Positions 55,384 to 64,000 of a stretch of DNA of 64,000 nt are shown piece after piece (the stretch's first letter is position 1; each line of letters starts with the position of its first letter). The position numbers and the translations under genes are program-made. Where the stretch lies: the NCBI GenBank assembly GCA_963555705.1, contig OY743172.1:17855446-17919445 (forward strand), written 5' to 3'. The notes beneath the pieces are model-generated. The model ran no database searches. It saw nothing but the letters and a program-made list of their open reading frames with translations, and was not told where the DNA came from. This DNA is from Ligustrum vulgare (Eukaryota > Streptophyta > Magnoliopsida > Lamiales > Oleaceae).

Positions 55384-55395
55384 TGGTATCAGAGC
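55384..55395 (+). promoter_or_regulatory. Primer-binding site (initiator tRNA-Met)
   Basis: TGGTATCAGAGC, three bases after the LTR; the standard plant copia primer-binding site. Confidence 0.9.
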
Positions 55396-56059
55396 GTTGG
55401 TGGCTTAATGGGCTGAATTGAATCAATACTGGAACTCATTGATGAGTTTTCTAGTTCCCTACTTTAATTTTCATTAACTGAAAATTAATTGTGTTTTTTT
55501 TTTGTTCGAAATTATTTGGTTCTAATTATATTTTCAAATTCTTTGTGATTGAAAATTATCGTTTAATTGGTGTTTTATCTTTTTTTGTTGGTTAGGTACT
55601 ATTTTGGAGGTTCTCGAGCTTGGTGTTGATTTACGCTTCAAAATTGGCTAATTGCAAAACTTAAAACAAAAAATAATTTCGCATCTCTCCATATTACGGA
55701 CTCAGAAAAGTCCTCTCTAGTAAATTGGCTAGATCACCTTTAAATTACAGCAATAGCAGGTCATCGTTGGGGTGACCATTAGGCTTGCGGTTGCCTATTG
55801 CTAGTTATAAGAATTATTTCCCATTACCTGTGTTTTTCATAGCTGTTTGTCTTGTGATATCTTTTGTGATTATTTTGCTTGTTGCGTTATTATTAGAACT
55901 GTCACCTAGACTCCCGTGTCGAAAATTCCCTTGACCTAAGATCTTTGAGTCACACGAAATCATGGGAATTTAGAACGGTGTATATTGCGACCTTTAGGAT
56001 TTTCTATGTGATTTTCCGTGTGGTGCTTATATTGCATTGTGTGTTTCTTATTTGTTAAG

Positions 56060-56810
56060 ATGTCTGCACATCGTTTTGAATTGAACATCTTTGATGGAAA
56101 ATGTGATTTTTCTATATGACAACAGAAAATGAAAAATATTTTGGTACAATAAAAGATTTCAAAAGCTATTGACAATTCTTTTCCAAATACTGTGACTGCT
56201 GAACAGAAAAATGATTTTGATGAACTCGCGTACACTTCTATCATTTTGCATCTATCTGACTCTATTTTGCTAAAAGTTGATAAACACGAAACCACTGAAG
56301 CTCCTTGAAAAAAGTTACAAGAACTTTACTTGACTCAATCTACTCCTAATAAGCTTTACTTGCTTGAAAGTTTTTTCAGTTTCAAAATTGATCCCTCTAA
56401 GGACTTCGATGACAACTGGATGTCTTTAATAAAGTTGTGTAAGACATCCCTAACTATGGTGAAAAAGTATCTGAAGAATATAAAGCTGCTATATTGTTAA
56501 ATGCTATTCCTGACGCTTATAGAGAGGTTAAGAATCCTATAAAATATGGGAGGGATACTCTTACACCTGAATTGTCATTGATTCTTTGAAAAATAGTGAA
56601 AGGGAGGTGAAAGCTGAAAGAAACGAGAGGAGTAGTGGTGAGGTTCACATGATGAGAGGTGGGCGTGGTAAAAATAGAGATGACTCAAATGATGAGGGTA
56701 ATAGATGGAATGGTAGAAGTAGTTTTAAGTAACAGGGTAAAGTAAAGGGAAGGAAATACTATGGTTGTGGTTGGTCTGACCATTATAAGAGATACTGTCT
56801 AGGAGATAAA
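56060..56810 (+). pseudogene. Copia gag with zinc knuckle (broken)
   Basis: Starting at ATG 56060 (MSAHRFELNIFDGKCDF), the conceptual product follows copia gag: LHLSDSILLKV, a LQELYLT segment, NKLYLLESFFSFK, then SEEYKAA...LLNAIPD in another frame. It ends in a zinc knuckle region, CYGC...DHYKRYC with the usual Gly-His replaced (about 56757-56801). There are at least three in-frame stops and two frameshifts. No pol domains follow. Gag would have packaged the RNA. Confidence 0.75.
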
Positions 56811-57937
56811 AATAAAATAGGAGATGGGGATAGAAATGAAGTCAATGTAGTTAGTTGCTCGGATGGTGATCCGAGTGGAGTTTATTGATGCTCTTATCTC
56901 ACTTGCACTTTCTACTGAATTTTTGTGTGCATCTGATTGATTTTTTACCCTTTTGCATGCGTGGTCACTTTATTCGGTTGCATTTCTTATGTTGCATTTC
57001 ATTTGTATTGATTTGAACATGTGCATGAATTTGAGAGTGATATGTTACTTTGTGTATAACGTGGTTACATGCATGGTGGTTGGGTTTTGGTGTTTTGATA
57101 CTATGTGTGTTCTCACAATAGGTGTCAGATGTCGTTCCCTTGGTGGGATGGTATTCAGTAGTTGTGTTAGAAGTGAGGGCTAGCTGGTAATGTTAAGACT
57201 AGATGCCTAAGAGTGTATTTGGTGACATACTAGGGGATGTGTGTTTTGACATATAGATCACGAGAGGTGAGGTTGTTAAATGTCTTGTTAAACTCTATCT
57301 GTGAGGATCTCGATTAGGTGGAGGACGCTCCTATTATCTCTAGGTGAGGTGGATCCATAGTCACCTCTAGAGATAGAGGTACATCCATAGTCTTAGGATC
57401 TTTAGTAGTTTACCAGTTAGGTGTGATTGTTGATTAGTCTAGTGAGTATAGATGGCGATGAGAGGAGAGCTACATCAGTTTTTAGGATGGGGTAATTGTG
57501 ATTATATCTTTTCTTGGGGTCATTTGCATCCGTTACTTGTGTTGACCTTGTTTGATTAACTTGATAAAATGTTAAGTTCTTTATGTGAACTTGGTGAAAA
57601 GATTTGTTGTTTGCCTTTTGATGTGCTTTCATCGCATGTGTGGAGTCACCTATAATTTTTGTTATTAATATGCTCTTGATTAACTCATGTGGAAATGTAA
57701 TATGTTTACATTCCTTTCTTTAGAAAGCATGTGTTGTTTGTCTAAAGTTGTGTTACTTGCTAATGTGATATAAATGCATAGTTTGGCTCACTATGATTTA
57801 GTGTGTACTTGGGTTTTACCTTGGCCCTTGATGAGTAATATTAGCAGGTATGAGATATGTTTCTAACGTGAAACATTGAAAAAGGTATGTTGAGTTTTAA
57901 TTCGTTTGGAATTGATTTGTGCAACTAATGAACTAGG
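56811..57937. other. Noncoding interior of the copia element
   Basis: No pol motif or gene is recognised. CACCTCTAGAGATAGAGG near 57362-57380 is a small imperfect palindrome. Confidence 0.45.
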
Positions 57938-57974
57938 TCTCACTAGTACAAAATTACATAAAAAAATAACATAT

Positions 57975-58140
57975 TAGCGTCGTTTTTCTCAAAAAACGAC
58001 GCCTCAAAAAAAGCGGTGGCAAAATTGTAAATAAAAATTCATAAAAAGCGTCAGTTCTTTAGGAAGAACCGACGTTGGTGGAGGCGGCTCATTTTAGTTA
58101 AAGGCGGTGGTTCCTTTCAAGAACCGCCGCCTTTAACTTA
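57975..58140. repeat. CACTA left subterminal inverted repeats
   Basis: Three successive hairpins: GCGTCGTTTTT/AAAAACGACGC, CGTCAGTTCTT/AAGAACCGACG and AAAGGCGGTGGTTC/GAACCGCCGCCTTT. Transposase-binding motifs of CACTA elements usually lie here. Confidence 0.85.
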
Positions 58141-58745
58141 GGCTTTTCCCTCCACCTTAGGTCTTAATTAAAAATTCTTCAGCACTTTGAATATTCCCAC
58201 AGCACTCCTCACCTCCACAACGCCGCTCACCTCCACAGCCTCAAAGTCTCATTCATCACACTCCCCCACTGTAGCCACCGTCAACTCCGACATGTAGTGC
58301 AGCTCCTGCGCTGCCATTTCTTCTCCGCTGCGCACCACCCCCACCCCGCTCCCCTCTCTTTTCCTCCGTGCGCCAAACCCAGCCCACCACCGTGTACCGG
58401 CACCTCCGCCACCGTCCTCCCCCAGCCGCGCGTAGAGAACCCCAGCCAGCGCGCACCTCCGCCAGTGGCCACCGTCCTCCCCCAACCACGCGCGCGTAGA
58501 GAGCCCCAAATGGGGTGCGGCTTTCTCCTCAATAAAATGAATCCCATAGCGCCATGCGCCCCGAAGCTTCGACTCTGATCAAACGCATACAGTTGATTCC
58601 ACAGGTACCGCGGGCCCTATTCCCAATTGCAGAAGCGGAAAGGCTGACCCAATTGCATCAAGCAGCGCCCTACAGTCAACTCACCTCACAACACCTCCGC
58701 CAGGGCCCACCTTCCCTCCCCCAACCGCCACCGTCCCACCAACAC
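58141..58745 (+). other. GC-rich candidate first exon or captured segment in the CACTA
   Basis: About 58200-58740 is far richer in G+C than its surroundings and ends at a possible donor (ACACG|GTAATT, near 58745). It contains an internal duplication (ACCGTCCTCCCCCA twice, near 58411 and 58469). Several frames are open but none shows a known motif. It may be a leader exon or host DNA picked up by the element. Confidence 0.35.
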
Positions 58746-58966
58746 GGTAATTTTTTTATTTTTTAAGCTTAAACTAGTTTGTTCATTTTGTTAATTTATA
58801 ATTGAATTTATTTATTTATGATTTAATATGTTTATTGATTTAAATGAACTTATTAGTCTTTTTTGAATTTGGAATTTAATTGATTTTGAGTTAGTAGATT
58901 TATAAATTCAATTTTTAAATTATTGGAGTTTTATTGAAATTGTAGAATATTAATTTTATTTTAGTA

Positions 58967-59805
58967 ACGATTGTGAGATATTTATAAATGAATTATTTGA
59001 GATGTTTTGTACTTGTTGGATGTTTCGGTGAATTTATATGATTTTGTTGTGATGATCTGGAGATATGAGCGTATATATATAGTGAATAATTAAAAGGCTA
59101 AAAATGTTTGAGTTTTTAATATGTTGAGGTTGAAAATTTTAAACTAGATGAAAATGTTGAAGTTCGACTGGAGTTTTGTTTGAGTTTTGAATATGTTGAA
59201 GTTAAATATTTTAGTTTTATTGTGGCATTTTGATTCCCCCTACAGGTTGGTTAAGTCCAATTTATATGGAGATTCTGTCAAAATTTTTGTAAGATTTTAT
59301 AAATAAAAATGTAAATAATAAAGTAAGGTAATTTCATTCGTATTAACACATGGTGAATATCTTGATATATGTGTCTTAAATTAGTTACGGATAAGTAATG
59401 GTTGTGAGGTATTTATAAGTGAATTATTTGAGATGTCTTGTACTTGTTGAATGTTTTGGTGAGTTGAGATAATTATGTTGTGATGATCTGAAGATATGAG
59501 CGTATATAGTGAATAATTAAAAGGCTAAAAATGTTTGAGTTTTTAACATGCTGAGGTTGAATATTTTAGACTAGATGAAAATGTTGAAGTTCGACTAGAA
59601 TTTTGTTTGAGTTTTGAATATGTTGAAATTAAATATTTTAGTTTTATTGTGGCATTTTGATTCCCCCTACAGGTTGGTTAAGTCCAATTTATAGGGGAGA
59701 TTCTGTCAAAATTTTCGTAAGATTTTATAAATAAAAATGAAAATAATAAATTAAGATGATTTCATTCGTTTTAACACATGATGAATATCTTGATATATGT
59801 GTTAT
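58967..59805. repeat. 427-bp tandem duplication inside the CACTA
   Basis: Copies 58967-59393 and 59394-59805, period 427, roughly 90% similar. Each contains the segment CCCCCTACAG|GTTGG...|GTAAG described under findings. Confidence 0.85.
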
Positions 59806-59810
59806 TAGAT

Positions 59811-60011
59811 ATGGATCGGAGTTGAATGTATGAGAAACGTAATACACATGAATATGTGAAAGGAGTTGAAGAGTTTATGAAATGTACCGAGAAAAACAAA
59901 ATAAAAGAAGGTGAAGAAATGCTTTTGTGTCCTTGTTGTGATTGTAAGAATCTGAAAAAGTTCCGTAGCTCTGAACAAGTCAAGAGTCATTCAGCCATGT
60001 CAATGGCCTAA
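59811..60011 (+). pseudogene. CACTA transposase-associated domain (PF13963-like) fragment
   Basis: ATG 59811 opens MDRS, then a TGA where the family has Trp, then MYEKRNTHEYVKGVEEF and LLCPCCDCKN...VKSH. This is the N-terminal transposase-associated domain of plant TNP2-type CACTA transposases, including its paired cysteines. The catalytic TNP2 domain is absent. Confidence 0.75.
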
Positions 60012-60194
60012 AGATTTGGTAATTTTTGGAGAGGTAATAATTTTTATATTTATAAAAAACTTCTTTCGAGTTTTAATTACTTTTAAAATTATATTAGAAA
60101 TGTTATTATGACAAAAAAACATGTAATTACAGGAAGAGTTGACAAAACAGGCAAAACAAATTGAAAAAAAAATAAAAAATCTCAGAATTTTGAT

Positions 60195-61591
60195 ATGTCA
60201 TCTACCAGACGATCACCACTCATTGATGATGCAACGTTACAACGTCTGGGTAATGATTGTGAGATGTTATACTCTCTGGTGCTTACACTTCCTGCTGGTA
60301 TAGACTACATCCAAGTGCCTCTAGACGCGACTGTGTTTCATCACACGGAAGGTGAAAGTTTTTATGTTACGATTGACGACATCACCGACTTGCTCTCAAT
60401 GAAATGGCTGAATGTATCTATCTTGCAAGTATTCATAATGTAAGATTGCTGTACACGCATTTATGTCTTTCATTTAAATTTTCGTTTTTATTTTTTATTC
60501 ATTGGTTGTTATTTTTAGGTTCCTTCATGGGTTGTGTGAGCAATTTGGTATTCAGTCAATTGGATTTATGTGTCCATCACACATTGCGTCAATCAGAGTT
60601 AAAACACATGTAGAAAGTGTTGTGAGTTACATGGCTGAAACAATGAATACGCTAAGATCCAAGCAATTCATTTTAGCGTCGTACTATCAGGAGTAAGACC
60701 ATTATTATTATTTGTGTATTTCTTTATTTATTTAAAGAATACTTACACGTTTATAATACGTAGGAATCATTGAATGTTGCTCGCAATATGTTGTGAAGCC
60801 AATACTGTGTACTTCATAGATTCAACACAATCATGTAGGCGTAACATATAAATCAAGCCCTCATTGAATGTGTAAGTAATTATTGCACTGTTCAAACTTT
60901 TGTGTTTAGTGCATTCATATAGATAAGTTGGGTTACTTTCATGGAATAATCGTAGAGAGTTTGAGGTGAAATTGATGTGTTTGTGTTGTGATTATGATAG
61001 TTGTTAGGATAATTTTCAATAAATAGGTCTCTATACAGGTTGGATACGTTCAATCTATAGGGGAGACTCTGGCAAAATTTACGTAAGAATTTTGAGTTTT
61101 ATTATTATTGTTATAACTTATTCATATTTACTGAAACTTTAGGGCATTTCGAGCTTTTTGGTCATTAGGAGGCAAGAGAGCAACATCCAATGTAAATTGG
61201 AAAAAGATCTCGGTATGAAAACTAGAATTTTATAAATTGCTACAAATTCTCATATTAGTTTAATATATATTCACTTTCATTCGATTATTAATAATAGTTT
61301 TAATTTTAAATATTCAAATTTCAGTCTCCTCAGCAACCTTGAGGAGATGAGTGTGGCTATTATGTTATGAGAAACATGTTCCAGATAGTCACAGCATATT
61401 TTCAACTTACTTCTCAACACGAGGTATAAGTTATTGAAGATAATTGTTTAATTACGATTTATAACTAATTAACATAATAATTATTAATTCTTATTAATTA
61501 TTTTTAGGTATTTCAAGAGATTTACTCAACAGAGGAAATTGACGAGGTTCGAAACTTATGGGCCAAATACTTCGTCAAAGAGTGTATGTAA
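60195..61591 (+). pseudogene. Ulp1/C48-type cysteine protease gene of the CACTA element (broken)
   Basis: A chain of six exons with good splice signals: 60195-60439, 60519-60692, 60774-60881, 61143-61212, 61325-61423 and 61508-61591, ending at TAA. It matches the Ulp1-like C-terminal region often attached to plant CACTA and MULE proteins: IPLDA-type start (VPLDATVFHH), FLHGLCEQFGIQSIGF, NH (catalytic His), VYFIDS (Asp), SPQQP (Gln) and ECGYYVMRNMF (catalytic Cys). Two TGA stops occur, one in place of the Trp after the catalytic His (60781-60783) and one at the Gly after QQP (about 61340). True Ulp1 enzymes cleave SUMO; the role in transposons is unknown. The upstream start is uncertain. Confidence 0.75.
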
Positions 61592-61809
61592 ACTTGGCCC
61601 ATTTTGTGTTTAACATGTACAAATTTTTTGACAATATTGTGAATACAAGATTAATTAATTCGAAATTCTGTTTATTGAGTTATTAAGTTTTGTTCTGCAT
61701 TTCTCGATTATATATATTTGTTGAAGATAATTTTTTGATGTGTACATAATTGTTATAGTTTATATAGGTATATAAGGGAAATAAAAATAAATGAAAAAAA
61801 AAATAGTAA

Positions 61810-62050
61810 AAGACGTCGGTTGTTAAATAACAACCGACGCCTTAAGTTCATTAAAGGCGTTGGTTGTTATTTAACAACCGACGCCTTTAGTTGAGATAAG
61901 GTGTCGGTTGTTAAGTAACAACCGATGCCTTTAATGAACTTAAGGCGTCGGTTTACAACCGACGCCTTAAGTATGCACTTTTAGCGTCGCTACTAAAGGC
62001 GTTTCCTGTACAACCGACGTCTTTTCTGCTTTACAACCGACGCCTTTGAC
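61810..62050. repeat. CACTA right subterminal inverted repeats
   Basis: Repeated GGCGTCGGTTGT and ACAACCGACGCC units, including a long hairpin around GGTTGTTAAATAACAACC. Confidence 0.9.
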
Positions 62051-62108
62051 TCTTAATGTACTAGTGTCTTTTGGTGTTGTAGGTTCGTTTGGAACCAAGG
62101 TGGAGGTT

Positions 62109-62984
62109 TGTTGGGTAATTTGGTCTCAATCAAATCTTGGGGGCGATGATGAAGTATCGTGTCCGAATTAAGCTTCGTAGGCCTAAGGCCCATGATCGAA
62201 GAATTAGTATTGCCCAATCTCCACAATTAGGCAGCCCATGTGCTAAGAGATTAACTACCCATTTCGAGGTTTTAATTGGGTCTTGACCCTGTTGCTCGAT
62301 GGGTGGGCTTCGGAGACGACCAACATAATTAGGGCTTCCCTAATTAAGTGCCTAACCTATATCTACCCACACCCCAACCCTTGGCAAATCAGAACACTCA
62401 TTCTCGACATATTCCCTCTCTTCTCTCGGTGGAAGCGGCACTCTCTCTCTCTCTTTGTGAGAACCCGACTTCTCTTCTTGGTGAACCCAACCCATCCTTT
62501 CTTCTTCCTCTCTTGGTGACTGGAAGTGTGACCCGTGTCTCCTTGTGACCGTGTCTTGTTGTAGCCGCAGTTGCTCTGTTCGGTTCTTGCTGGTTTGGTT
62601 CTTTTTGTGGCCGTGTCTTGTTGGATCTCTGTGGTGCAGTCCTTGTTCGATCCTATTGTGGTTCCTTTGTGCAGCCTCGATTCGGTGTTGGTTGGGTGTG
62701 TGTTGGCAATGGGTTTTGGCTGGTTTGGTTGTGTCTAGAAGTGTTCTCTAGCTATGTGTAGACTGTGTAGTTGTGTTACCATTGTGGGGATTGGGCAGAA
62801 TCTGAGCCCTCGATTTTCACCTCTTTCAGTCGGTTAATTTTGGTGCAATAGAGGGAGTTTTTATTACTTGCTTTTATTGCTTATACATTGATTCAATTAT
62901 TTTGCCAATCTTAATTGTGTTTTCTTCTGTTGTATTGTGACTAACTCGTTTTACTTTGTGTTTTGCGAGGTTAAATTCTCAACA
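62109..62984 (+). repeat. 3' LTR of the gag-only copia element
   Basis: 876 bp, TGTTGGGTAATTTGG to TTCTCAACA, preceded by the polypurine tract AAGGTGGAGGTT and followed by TATTC. Confidence 0.92.
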
Positions 62985-62989
62985 TATTC

Positions 62990-63221
62990 AATTAATATTA
63001 ATTTAACGTTGTTACTTTTTAAATATCTTTTATCGAAGTATGGTAACTGTGAAACTTTTTATTTTTAAACTCACTCAACTTCTTATAAAAACCAACAATT
63101 AAAATATAAAAAGAAAAATATTTTATTTTATAATTTTCTAATTAAGAATATAAAATAAATAATTTCAAAACTCTTTGAAAAAGAAAAAACCAAAACTAAA
63201 ATTTTAGTTTAAATTTATATA
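62990..63221. other. AT-rich, no feature recognised
   Basis: No coding or repeat signal is visible. Confidence 0.4.
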
Positions 63222-63374
63222 GTCCTATTTGGCGATTATTAAAATCAGATTTTGATAGAAATTATAAAATGTGCATGGCTGAAAAGTTGTAGGTATGATG
63301 AAATGTGTGTTTAAAATTAATTGTTAACTTTGACTTGGATTAAAATTTTATTTTAATTTCTCTCAGACAGGAGC
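63222..63374 (-). mobile_element. MITE related to the copy in EOL1 intron 4
   Basis: 153 bp with decayed ends (GTCCTATTTGG and GACAGGAGC), flanked by ATA on both sides. Its reverse complement aligns with 15297-15460 through the AACTTTGACTT...AATTAATTTTAA and ACAACTTTTCA segments. Confidence 0.65.
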
Positions 63375-64000
63375 ATAATATTAAACTTTTTTTAATTATA
63401 TAAAATATGCTCACAAATTAATTCAATTTATCTATGATTTTTTCATATTTTTTTGCGACTAATCATAAATATTTTATAAAACAATTATTGATTTACCCAA
63501 TATTTTATGATATCAAATTACTTCTTAATATATTACACGCGGTTTATTTATTAAGATGACATTTTAAATAATTGTCTAATATATATTTCGAAGAACTGGA
63601 CGAAAATTTTCAATAAAATATTAATATAGTAAGAATTGAAATCAATTTACCATTTACAATTTTTCTCTAATAATATATCAATTAAGTCAACTACTTTAAA
63701 AAATGGTATTAGTACTTAAAAACGTTATTTTAACATTCATCATATACATAAAATATGCAAAACACGTGCTTACTAGTAGTAGAATTAATTAAGGAAGAAA
63801 ATGAAGTGGCAATATAACCACCAATTTGTATAACCTAGTCATTATTTACAGAGCTTATGAGGCCAAATCATTAAATTCTACCGACGTCACTTTATATTTG
63901 TTAGTATCGTAATTATAATAACTGATAAATAAAAAATATTCTTATCAACTGGTATTTTCCCTCTGTTTTCTTTGTCTACAGATACAGCTCACGTTTGATA
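63375..64000. other. AT-rich, no feature recognised
   Basis: No gene, RNA or repeat boundary is visible up to the window end. Confidence 0.4.

Larger units (their letters stand above)
57941..62066 (+). mobile_element. CACTA (En/Spm) transposon, 4126 bp
   Basis: Starts CACTAGTACA and ends TGTACTAGTG, flanked by the 3-bp duplication TCT (57938-57940 and 62067-62069). Both ends carry subterminal repeats forming GGCGTCGGTTGT/ACAACCGACGCC stem-loops (57975-58140 and 61810-62050). The interior has a transposase-associated domain fragment and a broken Ulp1-type protease gene. It inserted into the gag-only copia element. Confidence 0.93.
54518..62984 (+). mobile_element. Gag-only Ty1/copia element interrupted by a CACTA transposon
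   Basis: LTRs at 54518-55380 (863 bp) and 62109-62984 (876 bp), both starting TGTTGGGTA and ending in CA, flanked by TATTC. The primer-binding site is TGGTATCAGAGC (initiator tRNA-Met). The interior has a broken copia gag but no recognisable protease, integrase or RT. Without the CACTA insertion it would measure about 4.3 kb. The LTRs differ in many places (several percent over their first 350 bp), so it is older than the Retand-like element. Confidence 0.9.

Overview
This is a window of nuclear DNA from a flowering plant, almost certainly a eudicot. It is AT-rich and intron-containing, holds two recognisable plant genes, and is otherwise dominated by plant-type transposons. Nothing bacterial, organellar, ribosomal or CRISPR-like is present.

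Host genes. (1) An ETO1-LIKE PROTEIN 1 (EOL1) gene on the + strand, 10094-15910, five exons, 885 residues, open from start to stop. Such BTB/TPR proteins are CUL3 substrate adaptors that target type-2 ACC synthases and so limit ethylene synthesis. (2) A class A heat stress transcription factor, closest to HSFA6B, on the + strand, 37255-39038, two exons, 359 residues, with a consensus heat shock element about 375 bp upstream.

Mobile DNA, left to right. A decayed Ty1/copia (minus strand) is split by a 1.5 kb Athila-type solo LTR with perfect CAAGT target duplications (300-3330). Tourist-like MITEs and SINE-derived inverted repeats occupy 4.1-6.2 kb. A 2.67 kb Mutator-like element with 9-bp target duplications (6486-9152) lies just upstream of EOL1. 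EOL1 introns hold MITEs and a tandem duplication that copies a 5' splice site. From 18.7 to 35.0 kb lies a nest: a split tandem duplication, a foldback-like element inside it, and inside that a young 12.6 kb Tat/Retand-type Ty3/gypsy element (19251-31863) carrying an antisense spliced gene, plus a 2.2 kb Tekay/Del-like solo LTR (32191-34415). Downstream of the HSF gene are copia scraps and an Athila-type gag-protease element on the minus strand (41087-48662) whose 5' LTR is truncated, yet the element is flanked by matching 5-bp direct repeats. A CCACCC-rich minisatellite covers 50.3-52.15 kb. The right end is a gag-only copia element (54518-62984) with a 4.1 kb CACTA transposon inside it (57941-62066) that carries a broken Ulp1-type protease gene.

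Most elements could be delimited by their target-site duplications, so boundaries are usually exact to the base. All transposon coding regions examined are broken or internally deleted. Family assignments come from motif recognition by eye, not from database searches. The observations most worth a second look are phased GCGATCGC arrays in the Athila-type LTR family, apparent integration through a truncated LTR end, the Retand antisense gene bracketed by copies of the polypurine-tract region, and the duplicated splice donor in EOL1.
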